Assembly: GCA_910586225.1 (NCBI GenBank)
Contig: CAJUIL010000052.1
Coordinates: 1-9,794, forward strand
Reading direction: 5' to 3'
Length of the DNA stretch: 9,794 bases
DNA from: an uncultured Eubacterium sp.
GTDB taxonomy: Bacteria; Bacillota; Clostridia; Lachnospirales; Lachnospiraceae
Shown here piece after piece: positions 1-7,197 of the stretch; position 1 is the first letter of the stretch, and each line of letters starts with the position of its first letter. The notes below the pieces were generated by a model. The model worked only from the letters and a program-made list of their open reading frames with translations, was not told the DNA's origin and searched no databases. The translations under genes and the position numbers were made by a program.

Positions 1-84
1 GCAGAAGTGGCGGAATTGGCAGACGCGCAGGCTTCAGGTGCCTGTGGTAGCAATATCGTGTGGGTTCAAGTCCCATCTTCTGCA
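1..84 (+). tRNA. tRNA-Leu with CAG anticodon
   Basis: This is a complete class II tRNA that reads CUG leucine codons. The acceptor stem pairs bases 1-7 with 77-83 in seven perfect pairs, and A84 is the discriminator base expected for leucine. The anticodon stem-loop has a CAGGC/GCCTG stem around the loop TTCAGGT, placing anticodon CAG at 35-37. A long variable arm lies at about 45-59. The T arm (60-76) contains the canonical GTTCAAGT-type loop. The 3' CCA is not encoded, because A84 is followed by TTAC, so it must be added by CCA-adding enzyme. The promoter and any upstream tRNAs lie outside the window. Identity rests directly on the fold and is close to certain. Confidence 0.96.
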
Positions 85-94
85 TTACAAAATG

Positions 95-131
95 AACAAA
101 CCCGTTTCCAATCGGAAGCGGGTTTGTTTTT
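95..131 (+). terminator. Intrinsic terminator after tRNA-Leu
   Basis: Bases 95-109 pair with 114-128: ten perfect pairs (AACAAACCCG with CGGGTTTGTT), then one T-G wobble and four more pairs, closing on a 4-base AATC loop. The T run at 127-131 follows. It lies 10 bases after the tRNA. On the opposite strand the hairpin is followed by a weaker T-rich stretch (TTCATTTTG), so it could also stop transcription of the convergent minus-strand gene that ends at 145. Confidence 0.92.
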
Positions 132-144
132 CCCGTATTTACTT

Positions 145-1965
145 TTATTCCAGAGCATTCAGGTTGACAAGCTTCTGCTTCACGACAGGGGCAAGCTCTT
201 TCATCAGTGCGTCCCCCTTGATCACGACTACATAATACCGGCTCTGCGTCAGCATATAATAATCGTCGCCCTCAAAGCTATCCAAGTCGCCGTTGCTGCA
301 GCAGATAAAGTACCCTTCTTCTCCTACAGGGAGATCTTCAAAGGTAATGGAATATACGTGTGTATCGATCAGGTTTACCTGCAGTTCATAGGCAATCCGG
401 TAGTTTTTCGTGTCATCCAGTGTACAGTAAACGTCCCGGTTGCCGACGACGTCTTTTAACAGGTCAAACATGGCAAGGTTTCCAGAAGATACTTTACCGA
501 GCTGTGAATGGACGGTGCCGATCTTTGCAGAATACAGTCCGGTCGGTATAAATATCGCGGTCAGTAAAAGGCAGGCGAGCACCGGGCGCAGCTGTAAAAG
601 CCGTTTTGGGCGGATGCATAGTATGAGCAGCAGTATTGCAGCGCCTACGCAGCCAATCGTAATACACCAGCGCAGCGAAAAGGATTCGGAAAACAGACGG
701 TAGAAGCCGATACCTGCCGCGCAGAAAGAGCGATAATGCCAAGTGTCTGTGATCTGCTGCAGATTTTCGTGCAAGATAAAGCTGATAGCGGCATAGAAAA
801 TGGACTGGGCAAGCACCAATCCCAAAAAACGCCGGTTTTTTGGGCAAAAGGCCAACTCCTGGAATCCAAGCAGCAGTAGGATCCCGATGATGCATTCGTC
901 ATAGCGCGTATAAATAAAATAGGTCAAGTCTGTATCCGAGTCTAAGTTAGTGATAGAAGCCGGATCAATGAGACTGATGGCGGAAACGAGAAATGTTCCG
1001 GTGCAGGCCAGCAGCGTAAACAGGTAAAAGGTTGTGTGCCGCTCTGTTTTTTTGGAATGAAACGCGCGCAGGATGTACGACGCACAGTGGGTGAGTCCCC
1101 AAAAGAGCAGACCGAACGTAGAGGTCATAAGGCCCCAGAGCTGTCCGCTGAGCGAGCGGGCAAGATTTTGCAAGCCTTGCAGCGTCAGCAGGGAGAGCAG
1201 ATGCTCCTTTTGCGCACCCAGACCATTTTTGGGTTTGATGCCGAACCCTTCTATCGTACAAAGATAAGCCTTGATATCTATATTAACAAACAATATGATG
1301 ACTAAAGGCAGCAGCATCGCTGCAAACAGCTTCCAACCAATCGCGTCCGTCAGGCGCAGAAATAAAACGACCATAAGATAAGCCGTGACAATACCGATGG
1401 TACGGTTGTGCGTAATATAGCAGGCGCCCATACAAAAGCTCAGCAAAATAGCGCCGCTGACAGATGGATGTCGTTCGAACTGCAAAAACAGGTACAGCAG
1501 CAGCCAGACGAGAAAATATAAAAACGTCTCGCTCCAGGCGATCGGGCCTTGGGTCAGATAGGACGAATACATACTTACCATAAAAGAAACGGTAAGCAAA
1601 AGCCATTGCTCCGCTTTTGCAAACAGCAGCTTGGCGCATTGAAAGCATAACAAAAAGGAAAGTACGCCGAAAATGCCGTTCAGCACGATGGCTGATCGGT
1701 ACATCAGATGCAGGTTGTGGGTCAGCAGGAAGAGCGGTGTCAGTACAAGGCTGTAGCCATACGAATACCAGTTCATATGCCCGGCGAAAACGTCGGACCA
1801 GTCGTGTCCGGTAAAGAGCGCCGCGTGCGTCCAGTAGCCGTATTCATCGTTGCGGATCGCAAGCACGCTGGATTCACGGATATACCAGATACGGAATATA
1901 AAAATGAGAACGGTGTACAACAGGAATAAGAAAGCTCTGTGCTGTTTTTTGATTGTCTGAACCAT
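145..1965 (-). CDS. Polytopic membrane protein, GT39/ArnT-like glycosyltransferase candidate
   Basis: The 606-residue product has about 13-14 hydrophobic segments. The first is at residues 11-28, the last is near 459-478, and a soluble C-terminal part of about 125 residues follows. The first extracytoplasmic loop carries an acidic pair in N39-D40-E41-Y42, before GYWTHAA. That placement matches GT-C enzymes that transfer sugars from polyprenyl-phosphate donors to lipid or wall acceptors outside the membrane, where the first-loop acidic residues are catalytic. A second acidic motif, RYDE, is at 354-357. The start is well supported, with AGGAG at 1974-1978 on this strand, 8 bases from the ATG. 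It stands alone, divergent from the dgt operon and convergent with tRNA-Leu. Family-level assignment is an inference from topology and this motif; substrate and acceptor cannot be read. An O-antigen-polymerase-like or purely structural membrane protein is the alternative. Confidence 0.7.
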   Translation of the reverse strand: MVQTIKKQHRAFLFLLYTVLIFIFRIWYIRESSVLAIRNDEYGYWTHAALFTGHDWSDVFAGHMNWYSYGYSLVLTPLFLLTHNLHLMYRSAIVLNGIFGVLSFLLCFQCAKLLFAKAEQWLLLTVSFMVSMYSSYLTQGPIAWSETFLYFLVWLLLYLFLQFERHPSVSGAILLSFCMGACYITHNRTIGIVTAYLMVVLFLRLTDAIGWKLFAAMLLPLVIILFVNIDIKAYLCTIEGFGIKPKNGLGAQKEHLLSLLTLQGLQNLARSLSGQLWGLMTSTFGLLFWGLTHCASYILRAFHSKKTERHTTFYLFTLLACTGTFLVSAISLIDPASITNLDSDTDLTYFIYTRYDECIIGILLLLGFQELAFCPKNRRFLGLVLAQSIFYAAISFILHENLQQITDTWHYRSFCAAGIGFYRLFSESFSLRWCITIGCVGAAILLLILCIRPKRLLQLRPVLACLLLTAIFIPTGLYSAKIGTVHSQLGKVSSGNLAMFDLLKDVVGNRDVYCTLDDTKNYRIAYELQVNLIDTHVYSITFEDLPVGEEGYFICCSNGDLDSFEGDDYYMLTQSRYYVVVIKGDALMKELAPVVKQKLVNLNALE

Positions 1966-2009
1966 AGTGATAACTCCTGACGCTGTTATTTTTTGATTTC
2001 CTATACATG

Positions 2010-2015
2010 ATTATA
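2010..2015 (-). promoter_or_regulatory. Probable -10 element for the minus-strand membrane protein gene
   Basis: A perfect TATAAT reads on the minus strand, 45 bases upstream of the ATG at 1965, which gives a leader of roughly 35-40 bases. No good -35 box lies at 16-18 bp spacing; the upstream sequence is T-rich and may act as an UP-like element. On the plus strand an overlapping TATACA (2012-2017) could serve dgt, so the two divergent promoters might share this spot. That second point is an inference. Confidence 0.5.
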
Positions 2016-2091
2016 CAAAAAATATGAAAAAAATAAAGGAATTTTAAAAAAAACACAGAATTTTAAAAATAAGGAGGCAAACTGTTACAAA

Positions 2092-2099
2092 GGAAGGAG
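2092..2099 (+). promoter_or_regulatory. Ribosome binding site of dgt, with a second upstream Shine-Dalgarno
   Basis: GGAAGGAG lies 9 bases before the dgt ATG at 2109 and fixes that start. A perfect AAGGAGG also occurs at 2071-2077, 31 bases before the ATG. It has no ATG, GTG or TTG at normal distance, only an in-frame CTG at 2082. AGGAA (2091-2095) can pair with TTCCT (2103-2107), leaving GGAG in a 7-base loop. Confidence 0.7.
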
Positions 2100-2108
2100 C
2101 TATTCCTC

Positions 2109-3113
2109 ATGACGATACGGGAAGAAATGGAACAAAGGGAACATCAGATATTAAGCCCCTATGCTTCATTCAGCGATCGTTCCGCAGGCAGGCAGCGGGA
2201 CGAGGAGCCTTGCGATATCCGTCCGGTGTACCAGCGTGACCGTGACCGGATCCTGCACAGCAGGGCGTTCCGCAGGCTGAAAAATAAGACGCAGGTATTT
2301 TTAACGCCAAAAGGGGATCATTATCGGACAAGGATGTCGCATACACTGGAGGTTTCTCAAAACGCCCGCACGATCGCGAAGGCGCTGCGCCTGAATGAGG
2401 ATCTGGCGGAAGCTATTGCACTTGGGCATGACCTTGGCCACACGCCGTTTGGCCATGCCGGGGAGTTCATGCTGAACAGTCTGTGTGAAGGAGGGTTCCG
2501 GCATAACGAGCAGAGCGTACGGATTGTGGAAAAGCTGGAAAAACATGGGAAAGGGCTGAATCTGACCAAAGAAGTGCGGGACGGCATTTTAAATCACCAG
2601 ATGAGCAGTATGCCGTCGACATTGGAGGGCAGGATTGTACGCCTTTCGGATAAGATTGCGTATATCAATCATGACGTAGATGATGCGATCCGCGCAAAGA
2701 TTTTGTGCGAGGAGGATATTCCGGTACAGTACCGGGAAATACTTGGGGTAAATGTACGTATGCGATTGAACACTTTAATACATAATATTGTTACGAATAG
2801 TATGGGAAAAAACGATATCCTCATGTCACAAGAGGTCGGGGAAGCGATGCAGGGACTTAGGCAGTATATGTTTAAAAACCTGTATCATAATCCAAAGGCA
2901 AAGCGTGAGGAAACAAAGGCTGAAGAGCTGCTGGAACGTCTGTTTGAATATTATACGAAGCGGCCAGAGAAGATGCCAGAGCAGTTTACGGATATGATAC
3001 GCAAAGGGGAGCGTTTGGACCGTGCGGTGTGCGATTATATCGCGGGGATGACAGACCAGTACGCAATAGCAAAATTCAGCGAATACTATGTGCCTGTCCA
3101 GTGGCAGGTATAA
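2109..3113 (+). CDS. dgt: Deoxyguanosinetriphosphate triphosphohydrolase family protein (HD domain)
   Basis: The family hydrolyses dNTPs, classically dGTP, to the deoxynucleoside and inorganic triphosphate, and so tunes cytosolic dNTP pools. The 334-residue protein shows the expected HD core: the RAFRRLKNKTQVF stretch at 52-64, H78 in MSHTLEV, H107-D108 in GHDLGHTPFGH (106-116), and D181 in LSDKIAYINHDVDDA. H78, H107, D108 and D181 fit the metal-binding set of the family. The length matches the shorter Firmicutes form rather than the roughly 500-residue E. coli Dgt, so the true substrate preference may be broader than dGTP. It is the first gene of the run, 23 bases before dnaG with no terminator between. 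Placement just upstream of dnaG fits a link between nucleotide supply and replication. Family is very secure; specificity is not shown by sequence. Confidence 0.93.
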   Translation: MTIREEMEQREHQILSPYASFSDRSAGRQRDEEPCDIRPVYQRDRDRILHSRAFRRLKNKTQVFLTPKGDHYRTRMSHTLEVSQNARTIAKALRLNEDLAEAIALGHDLGHTPFGHAGEFMLNSLCEGGFRHNEQSVRIVEKLEKHGKGLNLTKEVRDGILNHQMSSMPSTLEGRIVRLSDKIAYINHDVDDAIRAKILCEEDIPVQYREILGVNVRMRLNTLIHNIVTNSMGKNDILMSQEVGEAMQGLRQYMFKNLYHNPKAKREETKAEELLERLFEYYTKRPEKMPEQFTDMIRKGERLDRAVCDYIAGMTDQYAIAKFSEYYVPVQWQV

Positions 3114-3136
3114 CAGGCAAAAAAGGAGTCAAGCAG

Positions 3137-4939
3137 ATGCCGTTTTATTCAGAGGAATTAAGGGAAGAAGTACGTTCCGCGAATGACATTGTAGATGTTA
3201 TATCCGGATATGTCAGGCTTCAGAAGCGGGGCGGCAGCTACGTAGGGCTTTGTCCGTTCCACAATGAAAAAACAGGGTCCTTCCACGTATCGCAAAGCAA
3301 ACAGCTGTATCATTGCTTTGGATGCGGTGCGGGAGGCGATGTATTTGGCTTTTTGATGGAATATGAAAACTTTACTTTTCGGGAAGCGATGGAGCAGCTG
3401 GCAGACCGGGTTGGAATGACGCTGCCCAAGCAGGAGCTGTCCGAGCAGGAAAAACGCCAGTCCGATTATCGTTCCCTGCTGCTGGAGGTCAACCGGGAAG
3501 CAGGGAAATATTACTATCTGCTGCTGCGGGACGCGCGGGGCGCACACGCGCTGGAATATTTTAGAGAGAGGCAGCTGTCCGATGCAACGATGAAAAAATT
3601 TGGACTTGGCTACGCGGATAAGTACAGCGACGATCTGTACCGTTATTTAAGGTCAAAAGGCTATCACGACCAGCTGCTTAAAGATTCCGGGCTTGTTATG
3701 ATCGATGAAAAACGTGGGGCGCATGACAAGTTCTGGAATCGGGCGATGTTTCCGATTATGAATGTGCATAATAAGATTATCGGCTTCGGCGGAAGAGTCA
3801 TGGGTGAAGGAGAGCCGAAATATTTAAATTCGCCGGAAACGCAGATTTTTGACAAGAGCCGCAACTTGTACGGCCTGCAGCTGGCCAGACAGTCCAGAAG
3901 GCCGCAGCTGCTTTTATGCGAAGGCTATATGGATGTGATCGCGCTGCACCAGGCAGGCTTTGATAATGCGGTAGCATCGCTCGGCACAGCGTTTACAAGC
4001 GGACACGCGAGCTTATTGAAGCGTTATGCAAAGGAGGTGTATCTGACCTTTGACAGTGACGGAGCCGGGGTAAAGGCGGCTCTGCGGGCGATTCCCATAC
4101 TCAAAGAAGCGGGATTGACGGCGAAGGTCGTCCATATGGAACCGTACAAGGACCCGGATGAATTTATTAAGGGGCTTGGCGCGCAGGCGTATCAAGAACG
4201 GATTGATCAGGCTGAAAACAGCTTTATGTTTGAAATCCGGATTTTGGAGCAGAATTATAATATGAGCGATCCGCAGGGAAAGACAGCTTTTTATCAGGAA
4301 GCTGCCAGAAAGCTTTTGGGGTTTTCCGAGGAGCTGGAGCGGAATAATTATATCGAAGCCGTGGCGGCCCAATATCGGATCGGCTTTGAAAATCTGCGCA
4401 GGCTGGTCGCACAGGTCGGCGCGCAGACTGGACTGGTCAAAAAACCAGAGCCGTTAAAGTCGGGTGTCCGTAAAAAGGAGCTGCAAAGAGAGGACGGCGT
4501 GAAAAAATCCCAAAAGCTGCTTCTGACCTGGCTTGGCGAAGAGCCGTCGCTGTATCCTTTGATACGCGAATATATTACGCCGGAGGATTTTCCGGACGCC
4601 TTGTGCAGGCAGGCGGCAACAGCGCTGTTTGCGCAGCTGGATGCAGGGACGCTGCATCTGGCGCAGATACCTGGACATTTTGAAAGTCTGGACGATCAGC
4701 GCGAGATCGTGTCTGCGTTCCATGAAACGATACGTGAGGTTACGACCAGAGCGGAGCGGGGGCAGGCATTAAAGGATACGATACTGAAATTAAAAGAACA
4801 TCACCTTCAGATACTGAGAGACGATCACGATCCGAACGGTATGCAGGAGCGTTTTTCACAGATGCTCCATGAGAAAAAAATGCTGGAGGCGCTGCGCAGG
4901 AAGGAATTTTTGCCGCAGATGCCAGACGGCAGCCAGTAA
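3137..4939 (+). CDS. dnaG: DNA primase DnaG
   Basis: This enzyme makes the short RNA primers for lagging-strand synthesis in association with the replicative helicase. The 600-residue product has the full domain order. The N-terminal CHC2 zinc-binding domain has ligands C39, H42, C60 and C63. A catalytic core includes GFGGR at 216-220. The TOPRIM part has E262 in CEGYMDV, D306 and D308 in FDSDGAG, and the KDPDEF motif at 338-343. A charged, less conserved C-terminal helicase-binding region runs from about 450. The start is the ATG at 3137, because AAAAGGAG at 3121-3128 is 8 bases upstream and MPFYSEE is a usual primase beginning. An upstream in-frame ATG inside dgt (3029) has no support. It lies between dgt and rpoD, as in macromolecular synthesis operons. 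Confidence 0.97.
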   Translation: MPFYSEELREEVRSANDIVDVISGYVRLQKRGGSYVGLCPFHNEKTGSFHVSQSKQLYHCFGCGAGGDVFGFLMEYENFTFREAMEQLADRVGMTLPKQELSEQEKRQSDYRSLLLEVNREAGKYYYLLLRDARGAHALEYFRERQLSDATMKKFGLGYADKYSDDLYRYLRSKGYHDQLLKDSGLVMIDEKRGAHDKFWNRAMFPIMNVHNKIIGFGGRVMGEGEPKYLNSPETQIFDKSRNLYGLQLARQSRRPQLLLCEGYMDVIALHQAGFDNAVASLGTAFTSGHASLLKRYAKEVYLTFDSDGAGVKAALRAIPILKEAGLTAKVVHMEPYKDPDEFIKGLGAQAYQERIDQAENSFMFEIRILEQNYNMSDPQGKTAFYQEAARKLLGFSEELERNNYIEAVAAQYRIGFENLRRLVAQVGAQTGLVKKPEPLKSGVRKKELQREDGVKKSQKLLLTWLGEEPSLYPLIREYITPEDFPDALCRQAATALFAQLDAGTLHLAQIPGHFESLDDQREIVSAFHETIREVTTRAERGQALKDTILKLKEHHLQILRDDHDPNGMQERFSQMLHEKKMLEALRRKEFLPQMPDGSQ

Positions 4940-4962
4940 CAGCACGATCTGTGTACTGTTGC
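4936..4962 (+). other. Stem-loop across the dnaG stop codon
   Basis: Bases 4936-4942 pair with 4956-4962 (7 pairs, one of them T-G), and 4943-4945 pair with 4951-4953 above a 2-base bulge, leaving a 5-base loop. The dnaG TAA (4937-4939) sits in the lower stem. No T run follows, so it is not a standard terminator. It could be a processing or stability element between dnaG and rpoD, or chance. Confidence 0.35.
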
Positions 4963-4997
4963 GAAAGATGAGCATAGACCAAGAGAGGATGAATTCA

Positions 4998-6287
4998 ATG
5001 GCGAATATGGAAGAAAACAAGAAGAAAATGAAAAAAAAGGATCAGGCGGCAGAAAGGGAAGGTATGGATACTCCGGTGTTTGACCAGCAAAAGTTTCTGG
5101 AAATTTTAGGCACGCTCGTAGAACGGGCCAAAAAGAAGAAAAATATGCTGGAATACAAAGAAATCAGCGACGCGTTCCAAAGTATGTGCTTGTCTGCGGA
5201 GCAGCTGGAAAACGTGCTGGAGTATCTGGAAATCCATAATGTGGATGTCCTGCGTATCTCAGATGATGACGATGATGATATTTTGATCGAAGATGATGAC
5301 GTAGAGGTAGAAAACATCGATCTGACCGTGCCGGACGGCGTAAGCATAGAGGATCCGGTACGTATGTACTTAAAGGAAATCGGAAAAGTACCATTGTTAA
5401 GCGCGGAGGAGGAGATTGACCTGGCGCAGAAGATGGAGGCGGGAGCTGTTGCACACGAGAAGATCATGATTTTAAGAGGGCGCAGAGATAAGCTGGATTC
5501 TGATGCAGAAAAGCGGGAAATCAATGAAGAGATCAATCGTCTGATCCTAGAGCAGGATCAGGGCGAAGAAGCCAAAAAACGTCTGGCGGAGGCAAATCTG
5601 CGTCTTGTCGTCAGTATTGCCAAGCGTTATGTTGGGCGTGGGATGCTTTTTTTGGATTTGATCCAGGAAGGCAATCTTGGATTGATCAAAGCGGTTGAAA
5701 AATTTGATTACTGCAAAGGGTTTAAATTTTCCACCTATGCGACGTGGTGGATCCGTCAGGCGATCACAAGAGCGATCGCAGACCAGGCGCGTACGATTCG
5801 TATTCCGGTGCATATGGTAGAGACGATCAACAAGCTGATACGCGTTTCCAGACAGCTTTTGCAGGAGCTTGGGCGGGAGCCATCGCCAGAGGAGATCGCG
5901 GTACAGATGAATATGCCGGTGGAACGCGTGCGCGAGATTTTAAAAATATCCCAAGAGCCGGTTTCCTTGGAAACACCGATCGGAGAAGAGGAAGACTCCC
6001 ATTTGGGAGACTTTATCCAAGACGACAATGTTCCGGTTCCAGCGGACGCCGCGGCGTTTACGTTATTAAAGGAACAGCTTGGCGAGGTGCTTGGAACACT
6101 GACCGAGCGGGAGCAGAAGGTTTTGACGCTGCGGTTTGGCCTGCAGGATGGCAGGGCGCGGACGCTGGAGGAGGTTGGCAAGGAGTTCAATGTTACCCGT
6201 GAGCGTATCCGCCAGATCGAAGCAAAGGCGCTGCGCAAGCTGCGTCATCCAAGCAGGAGCCGCAAGCTCAAGGATTATCTGGAGTAA
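4998..6287 (+). CDS. rpoD: RNA polymerase primary sigma factor RpoD (SigA)
   Basis: This is the housekeeping sigma factor that directs RNA polymerase to -10/-35 promoters. The 429-residue protein contains a region 1.1-like domain (about 28-88), an acidic run at 89-101, region 1.2 (SIEDPVRMYLKEIGKVPLL, 116-134), region 2 (about 199-275, with VSIAKRYVGRGM and YATWWIRQAITRAI), region 3 (to about 345), and region 4. The region 4.2 helix-turn-helix includes NVTRERIRQIEAKALRKLRH (398-417). The ATG at 4998 is chosen because AGAGAGG at 4982-4988 is 9 bases upstream. The in-frame ATGs at 4968 and 4989 are too far from, or directly on, that site. Between regions 1.2 and 2.1 lies an extra charged segment (about 150-188) absent from the shortest Firmicutes homologues. 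A promoter of its own inside dnaG is possible but not visible. Confidence 0.98.
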   Translation: MANMEENKKKMKKKDQAAEREGMDTPVFDQQKFLEILGTLVERAKKKKNMLEYKEISDAFQSMCLSAEQLENVLEYLEIHNVDVLRISDDDDDDILIEDDDVEVENIDLTVPDGVSIEDPVRMYLKEIGKVPLLSAEEEIDLAQKMEAGAVAHEKIMILRGRRDKLDSDAEKREINEEINRLILEQDQGEEAKKRLAEANLRLVVSIAKRYVGRGMLFLDLIQEGNLGLIKAVEKFDYCKGFKFSTYATWWIRQAITRAIADQARTIRIPVHMVETINKLIRVSRQLLQELGREPSPEEIAVQMNMPVERVREILKISQEPVSLETPIGEEEDSHLGDFIQDDNVPVPADAAAFTLLKEQLGEVLGTLTEREQKVLTLRFGLQDGRARTLEEVGKEFNVTRERIRQIEAKALRKLRHPSRSRKLKDYLE

Positions 6288-6290
6288 GCT

Positions 6291-7163
6291 ATGCAGAAGC
6301 TATCAAAGCGGCTGCAGGCGGCTGCAGATTTTGTCACGGAAGGAAGCCGGGTGGCGGATATCGGGACAGACCATGGATTTTTGCCAATATATCTTGTGCA
6401 AAGCGGCAAATGCCGGCGCATTATCGCTATGGATATCAAAGCAGGCCCGCTGGAACGGGCTAGAGAACATATTGCGGCCGCGGGGCTTGGCGGCAGCATC
6501 CAAACTAGGCTGTCCGACGGGCTGCGGGAGCTGGCGGAGGGAGAAGCGGACAGCGCTGTGATCGCAGGAATGGGCGGACTGACCGTGATCCATATTTTAG
6601 ATCAGGGACAGGAGCAGCTGCGCCACCTCAAGGAGCTGGTGCTGGAGCCGCAGTCGGATATCGCAAAGGTACGCAGGTACTTGCGTGAACATAAGCTGGA
6701 AATTGACCGGGAAACGGTTGTGCAGGAAGCAGGAAAATTTTACCCGGTGATGCATATTTCGATCCGTCATGCAGACAGGAACACGGACATAAAAAAAGCG
6801 GGACTTGTGAAGGAAAGCATTCCGAAGGCACTGGATATGGGACGAATGGAGCCCGCTGCTGGATACATGGTATTGCTGGAGCGGCTTGGGGATGCCGCGC
6901 GGGTGCAGGAGGCGCTGGATCAATATGGGGAATGCCTCGTATTTGCCCGGCGAAGGCATCCGGTATTTATGGAGCTGCTGGAACGGGATGCCAAGCGGGA
7001 GCTTACTATTTTGCGGGAACTGGAAAAAGGACAGCAGGGGCCGCAAAAGCTTGCGGCGCACAATGGGCAGCAGCTGGCGGCACAACGAAAAGCGCAGGTC
7101 GGGCGTCGTTTGGAGGAAATTCGGGTGCTGCAGGAGCTTTGCATGAAAAAACAGGAAGAATGA
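6291..7163 (+). CDS. trmK: tRNA (adenine(22)-N(1))-methyltransferase, TrmK family
   Basis: The family methylates N1 of A22 in the D arm of certain tRNAs using S-adenosylmethionine. The 290-residue product has a Rossmann-type N-terminal half. Motif I is VADIGTDHGFLP at 21-32, an acidic residue D48 in IAMDIK ends strand two, AGMGG lies at 92-96, and LEPQ at 118-121 corresponds to the region following the active site. A helical, charged C-terminal part follows. It is about 50 residues longer than B. subtilis TrmK (about 238), the excess lying in the Q/R/K/E-rich tail from about 240. The ATG starts 3 bases after the rpoD stop, with its GGAG (6281-6284) inside the last rpoD codons, so translation is probably coupled. 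Adjacency to the sigA region is shared with B. subtilis. Family is secure; the target base is inferred from the family. Confidence 0.9.
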   Translation: MQKLSKRLQAAADFVTEGSRVADIGTDHGFLPIYLVQSGKCRRIIAMDIKAGPLERAREHIAAAGLGGSIQTRLSDGLRELAEGEADSAVIAGMGGLTVIHILDQGQEQLRHLKELVLEPQSDIAKVRRYLREHKLEIDRETVVQEAGKFYPVMHISIRHADRNTDIKKAGLVKESIPKALDMGRMEPAAGYMVLLERLGDAARVQEALDQYGECLVFARRRHPVFMELLERDAKRELTILRELEKGQQGPQKLAAHNGQQLAAQRKAQVGRRLEEIRVLQELCMKKQEE

Positions 7164-7183
7164 AATACGAAAGAACAGAGCAT

Positions 7184-7189
7184 AGGAGA
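7184..7189 (+). promoter_or_regulatory. Ribosome binding site selecting a TTG start
   Basis: AGGAGA is 8 bases before TTG at 7198. No ATG or GTG in the same frame lies at workable distance, and the protein beginning fits the family, so the TTG is the likely initiator. Confidence 0.75.
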
Positions 7190-7197
7190 ACAAAGCA

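Larger units (their letters stand above)
1966..2108. promoter_or_regulatory. AT-rich divergent control region
   Basis: This 143-base spacer separates divergent genes and must hold the operon promoter for dgt, although no clear -35/-10 pair is visible on the plus strand. It contains several A tracts (2017-2022, 2027-2033, 2046-2053, 2065-2069). A 12-bp direct repeat, GAATTTTAAAAA, occurs at 2039-2050 and 2058-2069, with starts 19 bp apart. The spaced A tracts suggest intrinsic curvature. No recognisable operator of a named regulator and no riboswitch was seen. Confidence 0.5.

Noticed and set aside
1..84. tRNA-Leu as an integration site of a mobile element
   Set aside because: No second copy of the tRNA 3' end, no integrase and no phage-type genes are in the window.
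494..895. Additional open frames within the membrane protein gene
   Set aside because: They overlap the continuous 606-residue hydrophobic frame, which has a proper ribosome binding site and clear membrane topology.
3029..3136. In-frame extension of dnaG starting inside dgt
   Set aside because: It overlaps the dgt 3' end in another frame and has no ribosome binding site. The ATG at 3137 has a strong one and gives the standard primase N-terminus.
4869..4997. In-frame extension of rpoD starting inside dnaG
   Set aside because: It overlaps the dnaG coding end. The ATG at 4998 is correctly spaced from AGAGAGG, while the earlier ATGs are not.
5042..5536. Serine-rich open frame antisense to rpoD
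   Set aside because: Its composition is the mirror of the Asp/Glu/Lys-rich sigma codons (GAT read as ATC/TCA). It has no family motif and no ribosome binding site.
6597..7193. Long antisense open frame opposite trmK
   Set aside because: It lies wholly opposite a well-recognised gene and has no recognisable domain, so it is a by-product of codon bias.
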